64,000 bases of DNA from Devosia sp. (GTDB taxonomy: Bacteria; Pseudomonadota; Alphaproteobacteria; Rhizobiales; Devosiaceae), in contig JADJPS010000004.1 of assembly GCA_016713105.1 (NCBI GenBank), positions 228,313-292,312 on the forward strand. Direction: 5' to 3'. Numbering within the stretch: position 1 is the stretch's first letter; every line of letters starts with the position of its first letter. Under the pieces are notes generated by a model. It did no database searches. It was not told the origin of the DNA and saw only the letters and a list, made by a program, of their open reading frames with translations. This document shows, piece by piece, positions 17,368 through 25,234 of the stretch. Both the position numbers and the translations under genes were made by a program.

Positions 17368-18402
17368 TCAGTGGTCGCCGATGGCGATGATGGCCTTGAC
17401 CAGGCCGGCCTTGACGGTGGCCCAGCGCGGCAGATCGACGACGGCATCGGCGAGCGTGGTGCGGTGCGTGATGATCCGCTCGAGCGGAATCCGGCCCGCC
17501 GAGATCTCGGCGATGACGCGCCGGAAATCGGCATCGGTGGCGTTGCGGCTGCCGAGCAGGGTCATTTCCTTGCGGTGGAAGTCGGCATCCTCGAAGCGGA
17601 TGGCGCCGCGGACCACGCTGACCAGCACGTAGCGGCCGCCATGGGCGACGAAGTCGAAGCCGCGCTCCATCGAGGCCGGGTTGCCCGTGGCATCGAAGAC
17701 GATGTCGAAGCCCTCGCCAGCGGTCGCTGCCGCGGCGTCTCCGGCCGCTGCGGAGCCAGCCACGATCGATTTGCCGCCGGTCACGGCCTGCGCCAAAGCC
17801 AGCCGTTCCGGGTCGACATCCATCATGGTTACGGCGGCGCCAGAGAGGCGCGCAAAGATGGCGGCGCCGAGCCCGATCGGACCGGCACCGACCACCAGGG
17901 CCTTCTCGCCCGCGACAATGTTGCCGCGGCGCACGGCGTGAGCGCCGATGGCGAGGAACTCCACGGCGGCGCAGGCATCGAGATCCAGCCCCTCGGCCCG
18001 CACCAGATTGCGTTCGGGCACCACCAGCAGGTCGGCCATGCCACCATCCCGATGGACGCCCAGAACGCCGATGCGAACGCAGCAGTTCGGCTTGCCGTTG
18101 CGGCAGGCGATGCACGACCCGCAGGAGACATAGGGGTTCACCACCGCGATCGTGCCGGCGGTCCAGCTCGATCCTGCGGGTGCCGAGACGATTTCGACCG
18201 CCAGTTCGTGGCCCATCACGCGCGGATATTCGAGATAGGGGTGCTTGCCCTCGAAGATGTGGTAGTCGGTGCCGCAGATGCCGACCCGGCGTGGCCGGAC
18301 GAGGACGTCGCCGCCAAGGGCAGCAGGCGCCGGACGGCGCTCGAGACGAAGCACCCCAGGTTCCGCGCACACCAGGACGTCGATTGCATTGGCTTGGTTC
18401 AT
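17368..18402 (-). CDS. zinc-dependent alcohol/polyol dehydrogenase
   Basis: A 344-residue medium-chain dehydrogenase. Catalytic zinc ligands are Cys43, His65 and Glu66 (GHE motif). The structural zinc lobe has Cys94, Cys97, Cys100 and Cys108. The NAD(P)-binding GAGPIG lies at about 172-177. It is the last gene of the system 3 importer operon, after the binding-protein gene and a strong stem-loop, so it probably oxidises the imported polyol or aldonate, as L-idonate or sorbitol dehydrogenases do. The exact substrate is not evident. Confidence 0.9.
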   Translation of the reverse strand: MNQANAIDVLVCAEPGVLRLERRPAPAALGGDVLVRPRRVGICGTDYHIFEGKHPYLEYPRVMGHELAVEIVSAPAGSSWTAGTIAVVNPYVSCGSCIACRNGKPNCCVRIGVLGVHRDGGMADLLVVPERNLVRAEGLDLDACAAVEFLAIGAHAVRRGNIVAGEKALVVGAGPIGLGAAIFARLSGAAVTMMDVDPERLALAQAVTGGKSIVAGSAAAGDAAAATAGEGFDIVFDATGNPASMERGFDFVAHGGRYVLVSVVRGAIRFEDADFHRKEMTLLGSRNATDADFRRVIAEISAGRIPLERIITHRTTLADAVVDLPRWATVKAGLVKAIIAIGDH

Positions 18403-18425
18403 CTGCGCCGCCGAGACGATGGAGG

Positions 18426-18461
18426 GCGCGAGGAGCCGGCGAACGGGCCGGCTCCTCGCGC
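18426..18461 (-). other. strong stem-loop after the system 3 binding-protein gene
   Basis: A perfect 15-bp GC-rich stem (18426-18440 with 18447-18461, 6-nt loop) begins 3 bp after the binding-protein stop codon and precedes the dehydrogenase gene. No U-run follows. It should strongly reduce read-through or protect the upstream message. Confidence 0.7.
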
Positions 18462-18464
18462 GGG

Positions 18465-19385
18465 TTACTGGAAGCTGGCCATGTTGTCGGTGGTGACGAG
18501 GGCAGCACCGGAGTCGATCAGCGACTCCACGGTCTCGCCGCGGATCGCCCTGACAAGGGCGTCGACGCCCAGTTCGGCCATCTTGGTGGGGAACTGCGCG
18601 ACGGTCGCATCCTCGATCCCGGCCTCGAGGGCTTCCGCCTCGCCGCAGCAGAAATCGAAGCCGACCAGCACGATCGCGTCACTGGCGATGCCGGCGTTCT
18701 TGATCGCCTGGGCCGCTCCGGCCGCCGGCGGACCGCAGGCGGCATAGATCGCCTTGAGGTCGGGATTGGCGGTCAGCAGATCCTGGGCCACGTTGATGCC
18801 CAGTTCCTCGGTGCAGTTGGTGCCGCCGCGGCCGACGATGTTGACCTTGAGGCCATCCAGTCCCTCGAGCATGCCGTTGACGCGGTCGTCGAGCGCCGGG
18901 ACACCCGGCACGCCTTCGAGGATGCCGAGGCTGTCGCCTTCCTTGAGCACCGACTTCAGGTAGCCACCGGCAATCTTGCCGGCCGCGTAGTTGTCGGTGG
19001 TCGCGAGAGCCGTGCGCCCCTCCCAGCCGGGGATGTTGTTGTCCATCAGGACGACCTTCACCCCCGCTGCGATCGCCTTGTCGAGTGCCGGCGCCACGGT
19101 GGGATCAACCGGCGTGAGCGCGATCCCCTGCACGCCCTGGGTAACCATCGACTCGATGAGCGCGATCTGGCCCTCGATGTCGGTGGCAGAAGCCCCCTGC
19201 CCGAACACGATCTCGACACCAGGGTTGGCGGCCGCATAGGTCTTGGCGGCATCCTCCATGGTCGCAAAGAACGGCACCGGAAACTTGGTGATGAACCCGA
19301 TCTTGACGTTGTCTGCAGCCGAGACCGTCCCGGTTGCGACCGCGAGAGCGAGCACCAGGCCTCCCAGCAATACCTTCAGTCTCAT
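18465..19385 (-). CDS. periplasmic sugar-binding protein, CUT2 system 3
   Basis: A 306-residue type-I periplasmic binding protein with a Sec signal (residues 1-23, ending TVSAAD). The mature start is NVKIGFITKFPVPFFATMED. Cysteines occur at CTEELG, ACGPP and FCCGE. The start ATG at 19385 follows GGGAGGT. It sits between the ATPase gene (70-bp gap) and the dehydrogenase gene. Ligand not deducible. Confidence 0.92.
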   Translation of the reverse strand: MRLKVLLGGLVLALAVATGTVSAADNVKIGFITKFPVPFFATMEDAAKTYAAANPGVEIVFGQGASATDIEGQIALIESMVTQGVQGIALTPVDPTVAPALDKAIAAGVKVVLMDNNIPGWEGRTALATTDNYAAGKIAGGYLKSVLKEGDSLGILEGVPGVPALDDRVNGMLEGLDGLKVNIVGRGGTNCTEELGINVAQDLLTANPDLKAIYAACGPPAAGAAQAIKNAGIASDAIVLVGFDFCCGEAEALEAGIEDATVAQFPTKMAELGVDALVRAIRGETVESLIDSGAALVTTDNMASFQ

Positions 19386-19455
19386 GTCTACCTCCCGATT
19401 TCGTCGCGTCGACTGACGCGACAGCGATCCGGAACCCTCCCGAGGCACCGGATTT

Positions 19456-20220
19456 CTAGACCTCCGCCCCGACGATCATCGAGACGAGCTGGCGTTGGTT
19501 GTCGCGGCTGGGCCGCAGTTCGCCGACCTTGCGCCCCTGGCGCAGCACGACGGCGCGGTCGGCGAGTTCGACGACATGTTCCATATTGTGGGTGATGAGG
19601 ATGACCGCGTTGCCCTCGGCCTTGAGCTGCGCGATCAGGTCCAGCACCTTGCGTGACTCGCGCAGGCCAAGCGCCGCCGTGGGTTCGTCGAGGATCACCA
19701 CCTTGCGCGCGAACACGGTGGCCCGGGCCACCGCGATCGCCTGGCGCTGGCCGCCCGACATCAGGGCCACCGGGGCATCGAACCGGGGCAGGCTGACTTT
19801 GAGCCGCTCGATCACGGCGGCCGCTTCCCGGTCCATGGCCCGCGCATTGAGAAACCGCAGTCCGCGGGGCAACCACCGGGGGCCGGCGATCTCGCGCCCG
19901 CAGTAGAAGTTCTGCGCCGGTGTCAGGTTGTCGAACAGAGCGAGGTCCTGGTAGACCGTCTCGATGCCGGCCCGCCGCGCCGCGGCCGGGCTGTGGAGCG
20001 CCGTCCGCTCGCCATCGAGCAGGACTTCGCCGCCGTCGAGCCCGTGCACCCCGCTGATGCACTTGACCAGCGTCGACTTGCCGGCGCCATTGTCGCCGAG
20101 CAGGGCCAGCACCTCGCCGCGAAAGGCCTCGAGGCTCACGCCCTTGAGCGCGTGCACCGCGCCGAAGCGCTTGTCGGCGTCGCGAACTGCCAGCACCGGG
20201 GATGCCGCTGCAGGGCTCAT
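19456..20220 (-). CDS. CUT2 ABC importer ATPase with one nucleotide-binding domain, system 3
   Basis: A 254-residue single-domain ATPase: Walker A GDNGAGKST (about 39-47), signature MSGGQRQA, Walker B VVILDEPTAAL and His in LITHNMEH. Like system 2 it is of FrcA type. Its ATG at 20220 overlaps the permease TGA (ATGA, 20217-20220), so translation is coupled. Confidence 0.92.
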   Translation of the reverse strand: MSPAAASPVLAVRDADKRFGAVHALKGVSLEAFRGEVLALLGDNGAGKSTLVKCISGVHGLDGGEVLLDGERTALHSPAAARRAGIETVYQDLALFDNLTPAQNFYCGREIAGPRWLPRGLRFLNARAMDREAAAVIERLKVSLPRFDAPVALMSGGQRQAIAVARATVFARKVVILDEPTAALGLRESRKVLDLIAQLKAEGNAVILITHNMEHVVELADRAVVLRQGRKVGELRPSRDNQRQLVSMIVGAEV

Positions 20221-21272
20221 GGCGCCCTCCCCGCCTGCAGCACCCGGACCTTGGCCTCGAGGTGATTGCGCAGCACGTCGGCCTCGACCGCCAGCACGAT
20301 GATCAGGCCGATAGCGATCATCTGGAAGAACGCATCGACATTGAGCAGGTTGAGGGCGTTGCGGATGATGCCGATCATCACGGCTCCGACAAGCGCGTGT
20401 CCGATATGGCCGCGACCGCCCAGAAAGCTCGCGCCACCGATGATGACTGCGGCGATGGTGTCGAGTTCGAGCAGGTTGCCGTAGAGCGGCGAGCCAGCCT
20501 CGGTGCGTCCCGCAAGCACGATCGCACCGACGCCGGCGCACACCCCAGAGATGACATACACCGAGACCAGCACCCATTTGACCGGGATGCCCATCTGCAC
20601 GGCGGCCTCGGGCTTGCCGCCCACGGCATAGATCCATCGTCCCCAGACCATGGCCCGGACCATGATCAGGGCGATCGCCACCACGGCGCAGACGACGAAG
20701 AAGGAGTTCGGGATGCCCCACAGGTTGCCGCCGCCAAGCGCTGCGATCTCGGCCGGCATGCCGCGCATGGTGGTGTGCCCGATGGCCACCTCAAGGGCGA
20801 CGCCACGGGCGATGCTCAGGGTCGCAAGCGTGATGATGAACGGGTGCGGCAGCCGGCCGAAGACATAGACGAGCCCGTTCACCGCCCCCACGGCCGCACC
20901 GGAGGCCAGCATGGCAAGCATGACCAGGGCCGCCGAATCCGTCACCCGGTAGGCCAGCGCGCCGACCACCGTCGCCAGCGCCAGGTTGGCGCCGACCGAC
21001 AGGTCGATACCGCGCGTCAGGATCACCAGGTGCTGGCCAATCGCGACGATCGCGATCACTGCCGTCTGTGCCAGGATGTTGCTGATGTTGATCGGCTTGA
21101 GGAAATTCGGCGTGAGCAGGCCGACCACGGCGACGAGCAGCAGCAGGATCAACAGCGGGCCAACGGCGAGCAGCCGTAATCCCAGCGCCACCGCCGACGT
21201 CTCTGCTATGCGCCTTGGGCGCGAAGGCAACGTTGGCACGCTGCCGTCATTGCCCCCACCGCTCTTCGCCAC
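20217..21272 (-). CDS. CUT2 ABC sugar transporter permease, system 3 (GTG start)
   Basis: A 351-residue membrane protein with about nine helices and the GIDLSVGANLAL motif of CUT2 permeases. I chose the GTG at 21272, preceded by GGAAGAGG at the right distance. An in-frame ATG at 21305 lacks a ribosome-binding site and lies in the AT-rich control region. It is the first gene of a permease-ATPase-binding protein-dehydrogenase operon. Placing the permease first is less usual than placing the binding protein first. Confidence 0.9.
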   Translation of the reverse strand: MAKSGGGNDGSVPTLPSRPRRIAETSAVALGLRLLAVGPLLILLLLVAVVGLLTPNFLKPINISNILAQTAVIAIVAIGQHLVILTRGIDLSVGANLALATVVGALAYRVTDSAALVMLAMLASGAAVGAVNGLVYVFGRLPHPFIITLATLSIARGVALEVAIGHTTMRGMPAEIAALGGGNLWGIPNSFFVVCAVVAIALIMVRAMVWGRWIYAVGGKPEAAVQMGIPVKWVLVSVYVISGVCAGVGAIVLAGRTEAGSPLYGNLLELDTIAAVIIGGASFLGGRGHIGHALVGAVMIGIIRNALNLLNVDAFFQMIAIGLIIVLAVEADVLRNHLEAKVRVLQAGRAP

Positions 21273-21301
21273 CGGGACCTCTTCCAGTTTGTCTCTTATG
21301 T

Positions 21302-21343
21302 ACAAAAAACTTTTCAGGCGCTGCTCGTCAAATTGTTTTTTAT
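21302..21343. promoter_or_regulatory. AT-rich inverted repeat between the system 3 operon and its GntR regulator
   Basis: ACAAAAAAC (21302-21310) and GTTTTTTAT (21335-21343) are inverted copies with one mismatch in the 110-bp divergent region. Location suggests an operator for the adjacent two-winged-helix regulator. This is inference from position only. Confidence 0.35.
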
Positions 21344-21382
21344 CGGTTACAGAACAATCCGCTGTGCGGCACCGAGGCCACG

Positions 21383-22270
21383 ATGAAGACCGACACCCTG
21401 TTCAAGCGCGCCTACAACGACGCGCTCGAGCTCATCTCCCGCCTGCGCCAGGGCGACATACTGCCCTCGGAGAATGCCCTTGCGGCCGGCCTCAGGGTGA
21501 GCCGCACCACGGTTCGGAAGGTCATCGCCACCCTCGACGAGCAAGGGATCGTGTCCGGCGCGGGGCGCCATCGCATCATCAGTCGGCTGGTCGGCCCGGC
21601 CAGTCGCTTCCCGGATGCGGAGACGGTGCCGGCTGCCGTTCAGGGGGAGAAGCAGTGCATGGAGTGGATGCTGCGGGGCGACGCCCGCGCCGGCTCACTC
21701 ATCAACGAACTGGAACTGGCGCGGCAGTTCGGAGTTGCGACCACCGTCATCCGCGAGTTCCTCAACAGTTTTCAGCGCTTCGGGCTGATCGAGCGCCGCC
21801 CCAGCGGCGGCTGGGTGCTGCAGGGCTTCACCATGAGCTTCGCCCTCGAACTGTTCGAGATCCGCGAGATGTTCGAGCTCAGGTCGGCCCACGCCTTCGT
21901 CGACCTGCCCGGGACGTCGCCGCTGTGGGAGCAGTTGCAGGCTCTGCGGCGCGAGCACGTCGCTCTGCTCGAAGAGGTGGATGCGCGCTTCCACGACTTC
22001 TCGGACCTCGACAGCCGATTCCATCGGCTGGTGAACGCGGCCGCCCCGAACCGCTTCATCGATGGGTTCTACGACATCATCACGCTGATCTTCCACTACC
22101 ACTACCAGTGGAACAAACAGAACGAACGCGAGCGCAACGAGGTCGCCCTGCGCGAGCACATCACCTATATCGACGCGCTGCTGAGCCGCTACCCGTCGGT
22201 CATCGAACTGGCCTGCCGCACCCACCTCGCCTCGGCACGCACAACCCTCGTCCGCTCCATATCGAACTGA
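21383..22270 (+). CDS. GntR-type regulator with two winged-helix domains and an FCD domain
   Basis: A 295-residue protein. Residues about 8-70 form a GntR winged helix (LPSENALAAGLRVSRTTVRK). Residues about 87-148 form a second, diverged one (LINELELARQFGVATTVIRE and GLIERRPSGGWVL). The C-terminal part resembles an FCD ligand domain, with metal-ligand-like residues in DLDSRFH, REH and CRTH. FadR/FCD regulators normally have one DNA-binding domain. It faces the system 3 importer operon across 110 bp and probably controls it in response to an organic acid or sugar acid. The ATG at 21383 was chosen because translation from there begins at the first helix. Confidence 0.85.
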   Translation: MKTDTLFKRAYNDALELISRLRQGDILPSENALAAGLRVSRTTVRKVIATLDEQGIVSGAGRHRIISRLVGPASRFPDAETVPAAVQGEKQCMEWMLRGDARAGSLINELELARQFGVATTVIREFLNSFQRFGLIERRPSGGWVLQGFTMSFALELFEIREMFELRSAHAFVDLPGTSPLWEQLQALRREHVALLEEVDARFHDFSDLDSRFHRLVNAAAPNRFIDGFYDIITLIFHYHYQWNKQNERERNEVALREHITYIDALLSRYPSVIELACRTHLASARTTLVRSISN

Positions 22271-22286
22271 CGCGCTGCTGGCACCC

Positions 22287-24166
22287 GTGTTGGCAAGCTG
22301 TGGTGGCGAAGCTCAACCGTTTCGGCGGCGCGGTCACCACGTTCCGATGCCGGACCGATCTGCGACGATGCAGTGAGGCGTGTGTTTCGGCGTGACCCCC
22401 TGACCGATGCGGTCAGACTGCCTGTTCGGGAAGCGGACGGGCGGGTGGTGGATGAAGGGCGTGGACACGATTGCGCGGATAAGGCGCGAGTTCTTCGTGC
22501 GGGGGCGATCGATCAAGGAGATCGTGCGGGACCTGCATGTGTCGCGCAACACGGTGCGCAAGGTGCTGCGTTCGGGGGCGACCGAGTTCAGCTATGAACG
22601 CGAGGTGCAGCCCCGCCCCAAGCTTGGAGCGTGGACCGGCGAGCTCGAGCGGATACTGACCGCCAACGAGACCAAGGCTGCCCGTGAGCGGCTGACGCTG
22701 ATCCGGGTGTTCGAGGCGTTGCGGGGGCTGGGCTACGAGGGCGGCTACGATGCCGTTCGGCGCTATGCCCGGAGCTGGCGGCGGGATCGGTCGGCCTCGG
22801 TGTCGGCAGCGTTCGTTCCGCTGAGCTTTGCGCCGGGAGAGGCCTACCAGTTCGACTGGAGCCACGAGGTCGTGCTGATCAACGGGGTGACGGTGACCAT
22901 CAAGGTCGCTCACGTGCGACTCTGCTACAGCCGCATGCTGTTCGTGCGGGCCTATCCGCGCGAGACCCAGGAGATGGTGTTCGATGCCCACGACCGGGCC
23001 TTCGCCTTCTTCAGGGGCACCTGCACGCGCGGCATCTACGACAACATGAAGACCGCGGTCGAGACCATCTTCGTGGGCAAGGAGCGGGCCTACAACCGGC
23101 GGTTCGTGCAGATGTGCGCGCACTATCTGGTCGACCCTGTCGCCTGCACACCGGCCTCGGGCTGGGAGAAGGGCCAGGTCGAGAACCAGGTCGGGCTGGT
23201 TCGCGAGCGCTTCTTCACACCGCGGCTGCGGGTCAAGAGCTATGACGAGCTCAACGCCTGGCTGCTCGACCGGTGCCTGGCCTATGCCAAGTCGCACCGG
23301 CATCCCGAGTTCCGCGACCAGACGATCTGGGAGGCGTTCGAGACCGAGCGCCCGACCCTGGTTCCCTATGCCGGTCGCTTCGACGGCTTCCATGCGGTGC
23401 CGGCATCGGTGTCCAAGACCTGCCTGGTGCGCTTCGACAACAACCGATACTCGGTGCTGGCAAGCGCCGTCGGCCGGCATGTCGAGATCCGGGCCTACGC
23501 CGATCGGATCGAGTTGCGCCAGGACGGCAGGATGGTCGGAGAGCATCCGCGCTGCTTCGGCCGCGACCAGACGATCTTCGACCCCTGGCACTATGTGCCG
23601 GTGCTGGCGCGCAAGCCGGGTGCCCTGCGTAATGGCGCTCCGTTCAAGGACTGGGTGCTGCCTGCCGGCATCGACAAGGTCAGGCGCAGGCTCACCGGCC
23701 TCGAGGACGGCAACCGGCAGATGGTCACGATCCTCACGGCAGTGCTGAGCGACGGGCTGTCCGCCGTCGAGGCCGCTTGCACACAAGCCCTGCGCGACGG
23801 CGTCTGCTCGGCCGACGTGATCCTCAACATCCTGGCCCGGCAGCGCGAGCCCGCGATGCCGATGACCATCATGACCGCGCCGCAGGCCTTGCGGCTCAGC
23901 CATGAGCCCATGGCCGACTGTGCCCGCTACGACAGCCTGAGGAGGGCGATGTGATGGAACGCTCCGAGATCCTGACCACCATGGGCGAACTCAAGCTCTA
24001 CGGCATGAAGAGCGCCTATGACGAGATCATCGCCACCGCGGTCAAGCGCCAGCATCAACCCGAGCGCATAGTCGGTGACCTGTTGGCCGCCGAGATCGCC
24101 GAGAAGCAGGCCCGATCCATCAAGTATCAGATGACGATCGCCAAGCTGCCGCTGGCCAAGGACATC
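22287..24166 (+). mobile_element. IS21-family element, right part missing
   Basis: An intact istA is followed by an istB that loses family similarity near 24166. The left end lies somewhere in the non-coding stretch 22287-22400; a TG-starting terminus is possible near 22288, but without a right end the inverted repeats cannot be defined. The start given is therefore approximate. The right junction abuts a gene on the opposite strand, so a deletion or recombination removed the rest. Confidence 0.7.
22452..23954 (+). CDS. istA: IS21-family transposase IstA
   Basis: A 500-residue transposase. An N-terminal helix-turn-helix (about 17-40, SIKEIVRDLHVSRNTVRKVL) binds the ends. The DDE residues of the integrase core appear as Asp135 (QFDW), Asp197 (IYDN) and Glu244 (GQVEN). 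I start it at the ATG at 22452; an upstream in-frame ATG at 22407 lies in probable terminus sequence. The stop overlaps the istB start (TGATG), the usual IS21 coupling. It looks intact, but without IstB the element should not move by itself. Confidence 0.92.
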   Translation: MKGVDTIARIRREFFVRGRSIKEIVRDLHVSRNTVRKVLRSGATEFSYEREVQPRPKLGAWTGELERILTANETKAARERLTLIRVFEALRGLGYEGGYDAVRRYARSWRRDRSASVSAAFVPLSFAPGEAYQFDWSHEVVLINGVTVTIKVAHVRLCYSRMLFVRAYPRETQEMVFDAHDRAFAFFRGTCTRGIYDNMKTAVETIFVGKERAYNRRFVQMCAHYLVDPVACTPASGWEKGQVENQVGLVRERFFTPRLRVKSYDELNAWLLDRCLAYAKSHRHPEFRDQTIWEAFETERPTLVPYAGRFDGFHAVPASVSKTCLVRFDNNRYSVLASAVGRHVEIRAYADRIELRQDGRMVGEHPRCFGRDQTIFDPWHYVPVLARKPGALRNGAPFKDWVLPAGIDKVRRRLTGLEDGNRQMVTILTAVLSDGLSAVEAACTQALRDGVCSADVILNILARQREPAMPMTIMTAPQALRLSHEPMADCARYDSLRRAM

Positions 24167-24244
24167 GAGGGTCAAGGGCTGCTGCTTGCGGTTCCTGCGC
24201 AGGGAATGACGTTTCATCACAACGTCTCGAGGCCAAGTTCGTAG
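23954..24244 (+). pseudogene. istB: istB remnant (IS21 helper ATPase, truncated)
   Basis: The first 70 or so residues match the IstB N-terminus (TMGELKLYGMKSAYDEI, then AKLPLAKDIE). After about 24166 the frame runs into unrelated sequence and stops at 24244. IstB is normally about 250 residues with a AAA+ ATPase core, all of which is missing. The start follows GAGGAGGG and overlaps the istA stop. Confidence 0.85.
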
Positions 24245-24942
24245 GTCTCTAGGTCAGCGCGGCGCCAGCCGGTCGAACCGCAGACCTTCACCGGCTTAGG
24301 GAACTCGGGGCTTTCCTTCGACCAGCGCCAGATGGTGGCGACGCAGACCCGGAAGCGAGTGGCGAGATCTTTCACGGTGAGGAAGGCGGCAACGCCATGC
24401 GTGGCCTGGTCACGCGAGGTTGCCGGCTTGTTGACGGCGACCCTGGTCTCGCGCCGCGCGGCCATTTTGATGTCGTGCCGCGCCTTGCGAATGGCCCGAA
24501 GTGCCGCTTCCTCTAATGCTTGTGCGCTGGCCCCGTCTGCCCGCCCCACAGCGGTGGCGGTCGTGCTGGTGCTGTTCGGGCCGGTCGCCGCAGGCGAGAC
24601 AACGCGAGCGTCAGGGACGCCGCCGCATTCCTGGGGGACTGTGACCATGCCGCCATGCGTCTCGTCCTGCAGAACCTCAGGCACGAGTGACGATGACAGG
24701 TCGAGGCTCGACTGCGGTTGATTGCGCGGCGTGACCTCCGCAGCAGGGTTCGAGTCGCACCCGGCTCTGCCAGGCGTGCACGCAGCGTGGTCGTTCGCTT
24801 CGATCGACTCGAAAAGCGGGAGACTCAGATCGCGGGGGCTGGTGACCAGACATGACGCGCTCCAGACTGCCCAGTGGCAGGTTTCAGGAGTCACCTCATG
24901 CGCCGATGACCGTCTGCTAGCTCGATTCCCCACAATCCGCAA
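24217..24942 (-). CDS. AlpA/MerR-type helix-turn-helix protein with long undefined N-terminus
   Basis: A 241-codon frame whose last 55 residues (TVKDLATRFRVCVATIWRWSKE, then a short wing ending WRRADLETY) form an AlpA-like HTH as found in prophage and island regulators or excisionases. The first 180 residues are low in recognisable structure; the true start could be as late as the ATG at 24465 (82 residues). The tail overlaps the istB remnant by 28 bp on the other strand. Together with the tRNA-Ser at 25095 this suggests the remains of an integrated element. No integrase gene is present in the window. Confidence 0.5.
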   Translation of the reverse strand: MRIVGNRASRRSSAHEVTPETCHWAVWSASCLVTSPRDLSLPLFESIEANDHAACTPGRAGCDSNPAAEVTPRNQPQSSLDLSSSLVPEVLQDETHGGMVTVPQECGGVPDARVVSPAATGPNSTSTTATAVGRADGASAQALEEAALRAIRKARHDIKMAARRETRVAVNKPATSRDQATHGVAAFLTVKDLATRFRVCVATIWRWSKESPEFPKPVKVCGSTGWRRADLETYELGLETL

Positions 24943-25094
24943 GAAGCGGTGTCAGCCTCACCAAGTACGTCTTGGCCTTACGCACATGATATGGCGCACT
25001 TCGGCGTCAAACCCGTCATGATGGGCTAGATGTGGGGCTGAGTTGGACAGCAACTCAAATATGCAATGTATTACAATTAGACAACTTGATTTTG

Positions 25095-25184
25095 TGGCGG
25101 ACAGGGAGGGATTCGAACCCCCGGGACGCTTGCACGTCCGCCGGTTTTCAAGACCGGAGCAATCGACCGCTCTGCCACCTGCCC
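25095..25184 (-). tRNA. tRNA-Ser (anticodon TGA)
   Basis: The 90-nt sequence folds as a class II tRNA: acceptor GGGCAGG/CCTGTCC with one G-U pair, a long variable arm, a TTCGAAT T-loop and encoded CCA. The anticodon loop CTTGAAA gives TGA, reading UCA codons. A possible integration site for the adjacent element, but I found no duplicate of its 3' end. Confidence 0.95.
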
Positions 25185-25234
25185 GTCCGGATTGCCTTTA
25201 CCCGCGCTGCGGCGCGCGGGCAAGTCGTGTGCGC

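Noticed and set aside
15890..18508. 872-codon minus-strand frame crossing the system 2 binding protein and the dehydrogenase
   Set aside because: Overlaps two well-supported genes on either strand; composition is that of a shadow frame.
22271..25094. Duplicate of the tRNA-Ser 3' end as an attachment site
   Set aside because: I looked for a second copy of the T-arm and acceptor sequence in this interval and saw none.
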